Of a stretch of 64,000 nt of DNA, positions 22,310-33,527 are shown piece after piece. A program made the translations under genes and the position numbers. How positions within the stretch are numbered: position 1 is the stretch's first letter; every line of letters starts with the position of its first letter. Where the stretch lies: assembly GCF_036588685.1 (NCBI RefSeq), contig NC_086386.1, positions 422,710-486,709 on the forward strand, written 5' to 3'. Source of the DNA: Mytilus trossulus. Lineage: Eukaryota; Mollusca; Bivalvia; Mytilida; Mytilidae. Below the pieces are notes generated by a model, which was not told the origin of the DNA, did no database searches, and saw nothing but the letters and a program-made list of their open reading frames with translations.

Positions 22310-24187
22310 ATGGATATGAGTACTTGTTGTCATTCGCCTGTTGATTTAATATATACTGAGTTACAAAACTGTGCGTTACAACCATCACACGATAGTTTTT
22401 CGAATACTAGTAACTTTATTTGTCATGATTCGCAATCTGGTCTGATAAATGAATCACAACAGTTAGTGAAATACTTCCTTAACGACGCAAGTGACACAAA
22501 CTTAGTCTCCTTATCAGATCCATCTCAAATCATAACTGATCGTATTGACTCTGAATGTAATGGTCTACCCAAAGATTCGTTTATTGCTTCCTTACTTGAA
22601 ATATGCCAAAATGACACTGATACGCTTGAACAACTTAGATTATACTATTTCAAAGTTGCAAAATGTAGAGAAGACTTCCCTATTCAATGTCCAGTCTTGA
22701 AACGGAGAGTTAATCCGAGAGGAAAAACTGGCGAACCACTAGTAAATAAACTTGGGCGCGACTGTTACGCACTACGGCTAGCATCAAGGGGTGAATTTTG
22801 CGATGATCTTAAAGAAACTTTTAGCTCTAGATCCGTGTCGACCAATTTGTCAAATATCGACGTTGATGTTACTACTTCAGCACCAAACTTCGACACCATC
22901 CTCCGTGAAAAACTTATCCAATTAGAAAGTACTGTCCTCGAAATAAAAGCATCTAACTCTAAAACTGTCTCAAACCTTACTAACCGAATAGACGGATTGT
23001 ACACTGAGAACAAAAAGCTACATACCGAGTTGAATAAGCAAAAGGAACGTCACATAAACATTCAAAGTCAGCTGAATATAATTCGCTCAAAAAACAGTAT
23101 GTTGAATGACGCTGTTGCCAATTTTGAAAAGACACAGAAAACAAATATTGATAATCTAACAGAATTATCCCAATATCAAAAAAACAACGAAAGCACTATG
23201 CGTGGCACCATCGAGTCAGTGAACAATCTTAAGTCAGTTGTTGGTCAAAATGAAAATAAGATCAACAACATAAAAACCAAACTAGATAAAACTACTACAT
23301 TATCCAATGAAACAAAATCCAGACTTGATTCTGAAATAATAAGAATTACAAAGATTAGCGACAGTCGTGCATCTGGATTATGTAACCTCAAGTCTAAAGT
23401 ATCTATTATGTCTAATGAACTTAAAGAGATAAATACTTCCATTCTTAGTTTTAATAACAATACGGTGTACAACAACCAATCTGTAACAGAACTCCGAAAA
23501 CGTATGAACGCGTTGGAGAAAAACGTCAAGCAACTAACATGTTCCAACCAAATGTCTTATGCACTTGCTACTTCAAAGCCTGTACCTACTGATTTGACGA
23601 CAAATACAGAGATTCATGTTGATATGTCAAATGAAAACAATGAAACTGACTCTTCACTTTTGAGAGACTCAATTGTTAAACCTGTTTATGTCAATCACCC
23701 TAAGAAAAACGTTGAAAAAGGCTTCCTACATAAAAAGTCATTTGCATCGGTCATTGCGTCTTCAAACATTACACCAGACTCTGTTGAAAATGTACTCAAT
23801 AAGGATCAACCACTTGGAAACACTAATAATAGTCAACATAAAATTCCGGTTCACTTTCCGAGTTCAGTATGCTCAACATTCAAAGGAGTTGTCCATAAGA
23901 AAAAAGTCAGTCGGTTTTATGTCGGTGGTATCGATAAGCGTAACGGATTTGAGAAACTTATGCGGAAGTATTTAGAAGATCGAAACGTAAAAGTGACTTT
24001 CATTCGCTATTTTGACAGACCTAATAAAAGGACAGCTTCCGCACAGCTAAACGTCATATCAGATGACGAACCGTATATTTGTGATCCATATTTCTGGCCA
24101 AGTGGAATTTTTACTAAACCATGGCTTTCCTGGCAACAATTTGTGAGTGAGCATTCGATAGCATCTTACAGCCGCAATGGCATGTAA
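22310..24187 (+). CDS. LINE ORF1 protein (625 aa), coiled coil plus RRM-like end
   Basis: ORF1 proteins of LINEs bind the element RNA and form multimers in the ribonucleoprotein. Here residues 1-190 have no motif that I recognise. About 195-420 is rich in heptad-like Leu/Ile/Asn spacing and polar residues (EIKASNSKTVSNLTNRIDGL, KLHTELNKQKER), consistent with a long coiled coil. Residues 531-615 hold a compact conserved block (FYVGGID, EKLMRKYLEDRNVKVTFIRY, TASAQLNV, CDPYFWPSGI), which resembles the RRM-like domain of mollusc ORF1 proteins. I see no CCHC knuckle. The frame is intact over its full length. ORF2 starts 11 bases before its end (ATGGCATGTAA), which suggests termination-reinitiation coupling. 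Confidence 0.8.
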   Translation: MDMSTCCHSPVDLIYTELQNCALQPSHDSFSNTSNFICHDSQSGLINESQQLVKYFLNDASDTNLVSLSDPSQIITDRIDSECNGLPKDSFIASLLEICQNDTDTLEQLRLYYFKVAKCREDFPIQCPVLKRRVNPRGKTGEPLVNKLGRDCYALRLASRGEFCDDLKETFSSRSVSTNLSNIDVDVTTSAPNFDTILREKLIQLESTVLEIKASNSKTVSNLTNRIDGLYTENKKLHTELNKQKERHINIQSQLNIIRSKNSMLNDAVANFEKTQKTNIDNLTELSQYQKNNESTMRGTIESVNNLKSVVGQNENKINNIKTKLDKTTTLSNETKSRLDSEIIRITKISDSRASGLCNLKSKVSIMSNELKEINTSILSFNNNTVYNNQSVTELRKRMNALEKNVKQLTCSNQMSYALATSKPVPTDLTTNTEIHVDMSNENNETDSSLLRDSIVKPVYVNHPKKNVEKGFLHKKSFASVIASSNITPDSVENVLNKDQPLGNTNNSQHKIPVHFPSSVCSTFKGVVHKKKVSRFYVGGIDKRNGFEKLMRKYLEDRNVKVTFIRYFDRPNKRTASAQLNVISDDEPYICDPYFWPSGIFTKPWLSWQQFVSEHSIASYSRNGM

Positions 24188-24729
24188 TAATCTAAATTTG
24201 ATGTGCTGGAACTGTAGGGGACTTTTTTCTAGTATATCATGTCTCTCCGATTTATTAGCTGAATACAAAGTTAACATTTGTGCTATTTCCGAGCATTGGT
24301 TACGTACATACCAGCTTCATGTACTTAACACTATAGATAATAAATGTGTCTCCATAGCAAAAGGTGTGGCCATGCATAATCCTGAATCAATGTCATGCAA
24401 CAGTCGGTGTGGGGTAGCCTTCTTAGTGTCAAAAGACATTGTTTCATTTGTTACTGAAATAGACATTGATAGTGACAGAATCATAGGCATCCAAGTTAAC
24501 TTACCTAACGTACAAACTTTCATTATTCTATCAATTTATTTACCAGCTACAACTCAACCTCATCAACTGTACCAGTATAATGTTGAACTTTTGCATGAAA
24601 TTTGTTCTGTATATAAAGATATGGGATCTATCATACTAATGGGCGACTTCAATACAAAGATTCAAGGCCCGCGTTATAAATTTAACCCCGACGAAAGAAG
24701 TAGGCTTATGTATTCCTTATTAGAGAATT
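24177..24729 (+). pseudogene. LINE ORF2, 5' part: endonuclease N-terminus
   Basis: The first about 184 codons of ORF2 are intact: LNLMCWNCRG (Asn motif, residues 6-15), AISEHWL (catalytic Glu39) and ILMGDFNT (Asp157, Asn159), all hallmarks of the exonuclease-endonuclease-phosphatase fold that nicks target DNA. At about 24729, after MYSLLEN, the family pattern is lost. The remaining codons to the stop at 24773 come from the inserted DNA. The C-terminal His motif of the endonuclease (SDHRPI) is found 5.7 kb downstream at about 30640, in the other half. Confidence 0.8.
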
Positions 24730-26029
24730 CTCGATATCTGACTTTACTAACGTCATACATAAAGTATACGTAAGAAATCACAATTAAGACTATATTTGAG
24801 ATTGAATTGTCTCCCTTTTCCAAAATGCATTCAGCCATACTTTCGCCTTTATCTTCATATTTTTCCTTAATCTAATTAGGATATTTGAATTAAGACAAAA
24901 TTAGGTGAAAACGTTTATTTTCAGTTAGGGAATCATGAATACATTGGACAATTAAACAATCTTTTGTTGGTTGATACTGTACTTTTGTGTTTGATAGAAA
25001 CAAACCGATCAAAAAACAGATACAGCCCAATGCCATTAATCGGCTGAATTCTGCTTTATGGTCTGGTGTGGTCTTTTTGAAATGTTTTCGTCTTTCATTT
25101 TCTTATACTTCGTCATTCCGGGCTTTGATATCTCAGATCGTTAATCTATGTCCTAGCTAAGACTATTTCTTACGAGTTATTTATTGTGAATTGTTGCAAC
25201 TGTCTTTTTAAACTGATTTTTACCGACTGCTGTTGCATCGCTTTCTAAACATAGGAGAGAATTTTGAGTAGGTAAACATGTTTGTCCACCGCCATAATTA
25301 ATGCTCGGTCATATGCTACTCAGTGCTTGACTTTGTTGCTGCTTATAATATTTGTGTTTGGTTCGCATATGTTTGCTTTCTCGTTGTAATTCCCTTTAAA
25401 AAAACCGGATTTCGTCAGTGCACAATTAGTCGATTTTTACGCTAACATACATGTCTTAAACTTGAAAAAGCAGTTTTGATTTTTTTAGTATTTAGTGATT
25501 CCGGTAACTTAAAAGTATTGACCATTAAATCGCAAGAAAAATGATCGTAATTAATGGAAGCAAATGAAGATATAAAGAGCTGATATCAAGTTCAGGATTC
25601 AATAACTGGAGACACTGCTATACATCTGTTATACTTTGTTTAAAATACCAAGGGTTATTTATTAAGTCAAAGCATGTTATTATTATAATATTATAATTGA
25701 AATAAAAGATCTCAAAATACAAATATCATCTCACTTTGTTGACCGTCTATCCACGATATTCACACCAAAATAGGTTGTTTATCTCATTTAAAGTTGTGTT
25801 TGACGTATAGTTATCATAACTAGTATTTTGAAGGGTTTTTTTCTACGAAAAAACCTTCAGATATACATTTTACCTTATAGTCAAGTCAGAATCAACATGT
25901 GTGAAATTATAAAAAAAATCTAAAGATAAATATTTATGGTTGATACAAAACATATCATATACAATACATGTGTCGTATATTTTATATCAAGATAGTTCAT
26001 GTTTGTTAATTGTCGTCAGTACATAATCC

Positions 26030-26150
26030 CTGGGTCTGGACTTAAGCTCAATAATGAAGGTCATACGGTAACCAATAGTTGCTTAACATCAACATTACTC
26101 CCCCTTGTAGTTAGCTATCTGATTGTTAATATTGTTAGATATCTACCATT
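26030..26150 (+). mobile_element. Degenerate family A fragment
   Basis: AATGAAGGTCATACGGTAAC and CAATAGTTGCTTAACATCAA match the sense strand of family A (GGCCGTACGGTGACC...GTTGTTAA) with about one change in six. Old copy. Confidence 0.4.
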
Positions 26151-26589
26151 CATCTTTTGTGGTTGAACACAGGATTTTTTTTAAACGTTTTATTCTTTAT
26201 TGCTTCATATATACTTCATCAAATTGTCTGTACGAAATAAAATGCCCCTCCGCACAAATTTTTTAAACAAATAAAAAGATTGTTCGTTCCTTCTATAATG
26301 TTAACATTAGAAAGAAAATTAACGGAACATCTGAGTGGCTATCTCCTGGCCATATTGTACCAAACATCTCTTTAAACGAGTATACACAGTAAGATTGAAC
26401 ACATAAATAATGAAGTTTATTTTTTGGGAAGAACTTCTTGCAAATACGTTTATGAAATATCGAATGAAACAAGTGTGGACACAGGCTAGCGTGGATAGTA
26501 TCCAGCATAAAAAGAATTACACGGCCAAACTCATAAGACCCAAACAAATTCGAACTTGGTCTGGATTTAATCATGGACATTTGCCAGCC

Positions 26590-27010
26590 AGACAATACCC
26601 TCAGAAAGACAGATATTCAGACAGATAAGATAAGACCGACAAAACCATCAGAGAGACAGACCGACAGGCAAGACCACCAGACAGTCACACAAACAAAACC
26701 ACCAGACAGACACATAAAAAACACCACCAGACAGACACACAAACAAGACCACCAAACAGACACAGACAGACAGCCAGCCAGACCAGACCAACAGATAGAC
26801 AGAAAAGACCACTAAACACACAGACAGACAGACAAGACCACCAGACAGACAGACAGACCAAATAAACAGACAGACGGACAAGAACACCAGATAAACTGAC
26901 AGATAGACAAGATCACCAGACAGACAGACAGATAAAAAAACCAGACTAGACCACCAATAAGACAGACAGACTATACCAGACAGACAGACCGACAGACAGA
27001 CAGACAGACA
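26590..27010. repeat. (CAGA)n-type microsatellite, about 420 bp
   Basis: Imperfect runs of CAGA and CAGACAGACAAGACCACCAG variants. The ORFs it creates on both strands (rich in Gln/Thr/Asp, or VCLSVCLSG) are artefacts of the repeat. Confidence 0.95.
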
Positions 27011-27364
27011 AATATAATAAAGTCTCCTACAGCTCCACTTCACAGGTCAGGAACTTGTATAACCAGTTCACACTAGATGAGTAACGCTCTATATCAATCA
27101 ACAAAATGTTTTTTAGCTAATTAAGCACAAGTGCCACACAAATCAATTTAGTTAATTAACCCAAGTTCAACTTAATCAGCATATTTTTGCGTTTTGGCTT
27201 TAAACGCCATATATAAATATGTAACATAACGTTGCTATGATATAAAGAGAATAGCAAATATATTTGCGGGTTCCCAAAAGGTACATGAAATACTGTGGAG
27301 ACCGAATATCTACAGATAAGCCTTTTTCAAATGATTTTTACATTTCGTTCTTATATTGTACTAT

Positions 27365-27540
27365 AACACCACTGTTCCAGGTTAGGGGGAGGGTTGGGAC
27401 TCCGCTAACATGTTTAACCCCGTTTTACGTACATATGTGCCTGTCTCCCAAGTCTAGAGCCTGTAATTCAGTGGTTGTCGTTTGGTGCCGTGTTACATAT
27501 TTGTTTTTCGTTCATTTTTTGTACATTAATTAGGATTTTA
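27365..27540 (+). mobile_element. Family A fragment, sense
   Basis: CACTGTTCCAGGTTAGGGGG, GAGCCTGTAATTCAGTGGTT and TTTTTCGTTCATTTTTTGTA are the 5' half of family A in sense orientation. It ends at TTAATTAGGATTTT, where the family normally continues into GGCCGTTAATTTT. Confidence 0.65.
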
Positions 27541-28019
27541 ATATTTTTTGTTAATCTTTAAAAAATGAGTCTATCAAAATTATTAGTCTCTTCAAAACTG
27601 AGTCGATCCAGAGCTTTACAATTTGTGTAGAAAATGCATAATACTATATTGCAGAAAAAAGGCCTAGACTACAATTCATTGATGGTTCATGTAATTATTG
27701 TCGTAAAGTCGCTTTAACTTATATAGCTACGACTGGATTACGAACTTGAAAGATAAGAATTAATTGGAAACTATAGTGATACGAAGCAAGAATGGAATTT
27801 GTTTTTAAACAACAATTTCCTATAAGAAATAGTTTTTCTGTGATCTATATGTTTTATTCATATCCCCCTTTTGACGCTTTTATACCATGAACATCGATGT
27901 TTCCCCCTTGTTGACACCATGTAAACGGATTTCATCTATGAGATTAACACATTTGTTTCATCAAAGAGCTTAAAACATTTGTTTCATCATTAGATTTTTT
28001 AGATAAGGTTGTACAAGTT

Positions 28020-28250
28020 CCGGTTGGATGAAATTCTAAAAAAAAAAGGCAGGACAGAAATTTTGATTTAAAAAATACAGGACATGAGTTTCGATTAAAA
28101 AAAGGCAGGATGAGCAACTGGGCCAAAAAAAAACCCAGGACCAAATATAGTGAAGAATAAAAATGCAGGACAGAAATAACAACTTAAAAAAAATGCAGGA
28201 CACAATTTTATTTTATCGTAGCCCCCCCCCCCCCCCCCCCCCCGGCCCCC
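28020..28250. repeat. AAAATGCAGGACA-type repeats and poly-C tract
   Basis: Six or so units of A(5-9)(A/G)GCAGGACA(GAAAT) with spacers of 15-35 bp, followed by 22 consecutive C at 28222-28243, GG, and five more C. The poly-C run is the kind of site where assemblies are often wrong in length. Confidence 0.7.
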
Positions 28251-28794
28251 AAAATCAAATGGTAGCTTCCTGAAATATCAGATGTATGACATTAACTGAT
28301 GTGAATATACTCCTTACATTGTGATGCGGCAACTGGTCTACCATGATAGGAATACTAACCGCATCATTTAATTTTAAAAGTTTTTTCGAGAAATCATGCA
28401 TTGAATTTGCGCTTCAGAATTGTGCAACATTTCGCGAAACTAAATTGAATCTGTAGGAAAAAGGTTAGTTTCTTTATCGTCCCTGGAGTGCCGATTGGGA
28501 GTCCCAACATCTTTCCGCCCTTTTGGTTCTGAACTTCTCGGATGGGTAGATTTGTATAGAAATAGATTTAGGTGTTTGTTTTTTTTTTTATCTTGGGTTA
28601 CAATGCAAAATCACTGGCAGTTCTAGCTCATACTAACTCTTCACTAAAAGATGGAGTAAATTAAAGTAGTCCCGGAACAGAATCGATCAATGTTTGGAGT
28701 TTAGTTATAACGGTACAACTACGAGACAGAGCTTTACGGGTCGGTGTGCTTTCTATAAGATCCGCGTTCTCAAATTCATATATGAACTTGACTA

Positions 28795-28845
28795 GGATGT
28801 AGAATTGTCTCATTGGCACTCACACCACATCTTTTTATTTGTATT
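28795..28845 (+). mobile_element. Family A 3' end, 50 bp
   Basis: AGAATTGTCTCATTGGCACT and CACACCACATCTTTTT match the last 50 bp of family A. Confidence 0.5.
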
Positions 28846-28944
28846 GATAGGTTAAAATTCTAATTTGGGTGCTTTCTGTGACGTTTTCAAGTTATGTTAT
28901 TAAATATCGGCCTAGTGTAGTAGTGCTCATTTCACACTTTAAAG

Positions 28945-29210
28945 TATTGTCGCTGCTGCTGTTGCTTCATGTTGAGTCATATACAAGGTGTTTCCATGTA
29001 ATGCTTTTACTTCCTCTTCAGCTCTTGTGCTCACTACCTTCTTGTGAGTGTTTTGCTGCTGCCGCTACTTGAGGATAGAGCGTTGTTGTTGTTGCTACTG
29101 CTTAAAATGCTCATATTAAGATTTTTTTTAATAAAACTGTTCAATGCTCCTGCAGCTTTTGTCGTTATAATTTCACTTCCTAAGTAGTTATGCTGCTGCT
29201 GCTGTTGCTT
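28945..29210. repeat. Interspersed GCTGCTGCTGTTGCTT triplet repeats
   Basis: Three or four blocks of the type GCTGCTGCTGTTGCTT or GTTGTTGTTGCTACTGCT, 60-120 bp apart, with CTTCCT-containing spacers. The minus-strand ORF at 29034-29276 (polyGln/Asn/Ser) follows from the triplets and shows no other sign of coding. Confidence 0.6.
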
Positions 29211-29364
29211 GAGGGAAGAACGAACAGAGGGGATTTTTCTTAATTCATAAACATATAAATATAGAAAAAAAATCATACAATGAGTTTGAATGTGATTTCC
29301 TTTATTTGATTCTTAAAAGCAGCAACATCAACATCATAACTATCCCTAAGCAACAGCAGAATAC

Positions 29365-29660
29365 AATGAGCATAAGAACAAGCTATAAAGGGCCCCAAAA
29401 TGACCATTGTATCACAATTCAAACAGGAAAACCAACGGTCTAATCTATTTACCAAAACGAGAAACATTTATCAAACATACCAACAAACGACAAGCACTGT
29501 TCCTGACTTAAATTCCTGACTTAGGACAGGTGCATATAATATATGCAGCGGATTTGCACGTTTTAACAGGCGCCAACCTTCACCCTAAACCTGATACAGC
29601 AGTATATTAACATTACAAACAGAAAAGACGCAATATTAAATATTAATTGAAAACGGCTTT
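29365..29660 (-). mobile_element. Family A copy, antisense, with long 5' part
   Basis: Starts near AATGAGCATAAGAACAAGCT, then AGCTATAAAGGGCCCCAAAA, AACCAACGGTCTAATCTATT, ACAAACGACAAGCACTGTTC and GGACAGGTGCATATAATATA, ending near 29660. It is closer to the copy at 5591 than to that at 20105, so at least two subfamilies are present. Confidence 0.65.
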
Positions 29661-30455
29661 TCTCAGACTATAAAAAAATGAATGTAATATGAAATCGTGT
29701 GTAGCAGTGTATGACTGAAATTTCTTCAAATTTACTTTTCATATGTTGTAATGGCTCTTGCTCTTTCTGCATGAAAGATAATTAACTTCCAGAAAGCAAA
29801 AAAATAAAATAAAAAAAAATTGCAGCCATCAGCTACATTCCCTTTTATCTGTTTTGACTTCTTATAATTTTAAAATCTTGATTTATTTCCTTGCATAAAC
29901 TTCAAACTTTGTTCGATTTCCTGTAGTATGCGCTGCAACGCATTAAAAAAATGGAATTGATGACTGGGGACTCTACAAAGATCTTCTAGTAATCTAAATA
30001 AGTGTTCATCGGTTGATAAATAACATTGCACATTAACATAACAACTGTAAAGATACAAATGTCGTCTTCACCGAAAACTTAAATACATCAATTTGAAAAA
30101 AAAGGTTTCAAATATGTCAACGTTCACGGATACTGATATATTCCATTTTATCTATAAAAATCGTATTTTTTTTAGCCTACTGTAAAAAAAAAATGAATCT
30201 TTAAAAACAATCACCGACTTACCATCTTACGTATGCAAAGTCAGTTTTTCACCTGTTTAACGGTCTAAAAATGATTTTGGGAAAAGAAAGACAATCCAAA
30301 TTATTAATTTTCACTTTCATATGTATAATGTATGTTGAAATGACGTTTGGAAGGTATAAATAACATGAAGTTTACGCTTCCTACGTACAAATACCATTGT
30401 TAAGTAACATTTAACGTATAAAGTAGATACTTATGTCGCTTGTGTTGTTTTCTCT

Positions 30456-33369
30456 ACTACAAGAGTACGAATTGTTTTCAGTAAATACGCAAATGTTTTG
30501 CCATGGACCAGTAACAACGTTTAAATCATACGATAATGTTCCGTCTACTTGTATCGATCATATTCTTCTGCCACTATCAGAAATTGGAAAAGTGTCAAAT
30601 GCAAAAGTTATAGACAGTCAACCTTTTTCAGTATCTGACCATCGACCAATATTATGTTCAATAACAATAGAAAACTCAGTTCTCACTCATACTGAAGGTG
30701 AACAATCAACTCGTTCCGTTTCTTGGGATCGTGCACGCAAGTTTGGTTACATAAATGACTATTCGTTCGCATTATCACAACACTTGTGGACGTCCGAATT
30801 TCCAAGACACGAAATTAATAAACTGATTATTGAGGATTACTACGATAAGATAGTGTCAGCAATTAAGCAAGCCGAACAAGAGACATTGCCGTACTCTATA
30901 TTCAAACCTTATCAAAAGCCATATTGAAATAAAAGTCTTACTCATTTGCGCGACATGATGCGTTTGAAAAGAATCGAATGGTTAAACAACTGTAACTGCC
31001 ATGATTTAAAATGCGATGCGTTCAATCATTACAAGCAGGCCAAAAAGGCTTTTCGTGATGCTCAAAGATCCACAATTGACGAATATGAAAGTGCTATTGC
31101 TCAGAAAATTGAAAATGACATTGACGTTGACCAAAAGTCAGTATGGATCATTCTTAATAAGCGGAAACAGAAGCCACACACCTGTACAGCTCTAAAGAAA
31201 GATGGCACTTTATTTACGGATAGTAACGATCTAATGAATATATGGTATGACCATTTTCAAAACGTTTTTTCGCAATCTGTGTACAGTGAACCAGACCGTG
31301 AAACCTACATATCAGACCGCGTATCAACCATTCGTGAAACAAATAGAACTCTCAACGAGAAGGATGATTTACAATTTAGTTACTCTGATGTCATTAACAT
31401 TTGTTCGCATTTGAAAAACAACAAGGCGTGTGGCCATGATCGTATCGCATATGAACACATCAAATACGGAGGAAAATTACTCTTGAAACATCTACATCAT
31501 TTGTTCAACATGATAATACAATGCGGATATATACCTGGTGAGTGGCGAAAAAGCATTATTTTCCTCCTTTTTAAGGGTGGAAAAAAACCTCGCACTGATA
31601 CTAACTCATATCGTGGGATATCTCTAGTGCCAAGTATCGCTAAAATATTTGAAAAACTGCTTGAGAACGAACTTACAAAATTGAGACCCGATTTTCCGAA
31701 TCACCAGCAAGTTGCTAATCAAAAACAACTGAGTAGCATGAATGCATCATACAATTTACAAGAAGTTAAATTTCATCACATTGAAAAAGGCGGACCCGTC
31801 AAAATCGTTCTATTAGACAGTACTAAGGCGTTTGACACTGTCCCACACGACGGCTTGCGCATCAAATTGTACGAATATGGCATTCCCGCAAAATTATGGT
31901 GTCTTCTTGATAATTTGTATTCTGATCTCACGAGTGCGGTATTCTCTGGTGGAAAGTTGTCAGATTGGTTCAAGTTGCATCGTGGTGTTAGGCAAGGAAG
32001 TGTACTTTCAGCAAAACTGTACTTATTTTTTATCAACGACCTCATTGACAAATTAGAGTCCAGCCAACAAGGTGCTTTTATACATGACCTCAACGCCAGC
32101 ACGCCTGTTCAAGCTGACGATATTTCAATAATCGCAACTGATCGCCATTCTTCACAAGTTATGGTAAAAATTTGCGAAGAGTACAGCATCCGTTGGAGCT
32201 TTTCGTTCTCAGCAGGAAAAAGTCAGCTCTTACATTTTGGTAAACCTACAACTGGAACCGATGTGCTTCTATATAATGAACCAATATCGACAGTTAAGAT
32301 GGCGAAACATTGTGGAATTAATCTGTATACGTGCCTTAAGACGATGGATCGTACAATAGACGTTTGCAGAACACTGCGTGCAACCGTCATATCTTTAATC
32401 CGTCTAGGTGTTCATCCAGCTATTTTAAACCCTATTGTTTGTTCAAAATTCGTAAAACAAGTGTGTTATCCGAAGGCGTTGTACGGATGTGAACTATGGG
32501 GCAAACTTACTTCTACTGAATGGTTAATGTTGGAAAGAACTCAGCACTACATTTGCAAAAACTTTCAAGGTTTACCACGGCGCACACGAAGTGATATGTG
32601 CCTTCCGATGATCGGTTGGTTTAGCATTGAAAGTTATGTGGACGAAAAGAAACTTTATTTCCTAGGACGGATATGTAATCTTCCGTGCGAAAGTATATCT
32701 TTCCGTATATTAATTCGTAGAGTTAACGACTTTAAATACAACGACGGAAGCTATTCAAATTTGGGATTTACTGTTGATATAATAAACATCTTGAGGAAGT
32801 ATGAGTTATCATCATATTTTAACGATTTCTGTGAAACCGGACTTTTTCCAACACCTCTAATATGGAAGCGCATTGTCAAAACTGCAGTGGCCGCTTTCGA
32901 AATTGTTAATTGGACAAGACGTATTAACATTGATGATGATTTTGTTGTTTTTAAAATGATCAAAAAAGATTATACACCTCACCCTGCATGGACTATAGCA
33001 TTGAAGTGTCCTAACCTGAGAAAACAAGCACACTTCTTGATTTCTGTCTGCTGTATAGTAAAAGACAATGACAATAGGCAATACATTCTATGTGACAGAT
33101 GTGGTAAAATGTTTTTAGATCCAATAGTTCATACTATTTCTTCGTGTGACTATCTTGACGAAACACGTGAGAACTTTTGGTGTGAAATTATAAACATCGA
33201 TCCAATTACTTATAGTATCTTCCTATCAAACATGTCGGATGAAGAACTATTTTATTATTTACTTTCTTGTAATTCGGACAATTTTCTACTAGAAACCGAC
33301 CAACTAGAGACATTCCAAGCTATATGCGTTCGATATATCCATAAATTTGGGACTTTACTACAATATTGA
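30456..33369 (+). pseudogene. LINE ORF2, 3' part: endonuclease end, reverse transcriptase and Cys-rich tail
   Basis: Continues ORF2 after the insertion. The frame first gives the endonuclease end (STCIDHILLP, SDHRPIL). It then meets TGA at 30925-30927 (one base away from a Trp codon) and goes on in the same frame for 807 codons from the Met at 30946. RT landmarks in that 807-codon part: NNKACGHDRI (about 156), GEWRKSIIFLLFKGG, SYRGISLVPS, motif A LLDSTKAFDTV (Asp291, Asp297), motif B RGVRQGSVLS, motif C VQADDISII (Asp391, Asp392; Gln where Tyr is usual). Near the C-terminus CDRCGKMFLD and later HTISSCDYLD form a Cys/His knuckle. RT primes reverse transcription at the nicked target. The split and the stop make this copy non-autonomous. 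Confidence 0.85.
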
Positions 33370-33527
33370 TATAACTGTAATATCCGCTACTGACAATTTA
33401 CTCACTTCAACTGATCATGACATTTTCTGATTTAATTTAATTGTTTATTTTGTTCAATTGTTTAATTATTGTGTTTATCATGTTCATTATTTTCACTCTC
33501 CTCCTGGAGGCAATTAAGAATATATAT

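Larger units (their letters stand above)
24730..30455. other. About 5.7 kb of unrelated DNA inserted in LINE ORF2
   Basis: No ORF of note lies in this stretch. It contains the repeats listed below (a degenerate family A piece, a CAGA microsatellite, family A fragments, poly-C and CTG-type repeats). I found no clear terminal repeats and no target-site duplication at the ends: TATTAGAGAATTCTCG on the left and CTACTACAAGAGTACG on the right are only loosely alike. It may be a large decayed non-autonomous element, several nested insertions, or the product of recombination between two LINE copies. 24774-26030, 27541-28000 and 29661-30430 hold nothing that I can name. Confidence 0.6.
22236..33527 (+). 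mobile_element. Non-LTR retrotransposon (LINE), split by about 5.7 kb of other DNA
   Basis: The element runs from 22236 to 24729 (short 5' leader, ORF1, start of ORF2) and resumes at about 30456-33527 (rest of ORF2, 150 bp 3' region ending CTCCTGGAGGCAATTAAGAA and then a TA-rich tail). The two parts are complementary, without obvious loss, so one nearly full-length element was interrupted. ORF content (coiled-coil ORF1, EEP endonuclease, RT, C-terminal Cys-rich tail) places it in the Jockey/CR1 superfamily; finer placement needs a tree. It sits in a minus-strand RT gene of another family and is flanked by very long direct repeats. Confidence 0.8.

Noticed and set aside
26573-27043. ORFs on both strands within the CAGA microsatellite
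   Set aside because: Pure repeat translation, rich in Gln/Asp/Thr or Val/Cys/Leu/Ser.
29034-29276. Minus-strand ORF with polyGln and polyAsn
   Set aside because: Arises from CTG/GTT triplet repeats; no conserved segment.
22236-33527. Direct repeats beside the LINE considered as LTRs
   Set aside because: The enclosed element encodes an EEP endonuclease and a LINE-type RT, and the repeats contain an unrelated older RT gene and a family A repeat. They are duplicated host DNA, not LTRs.
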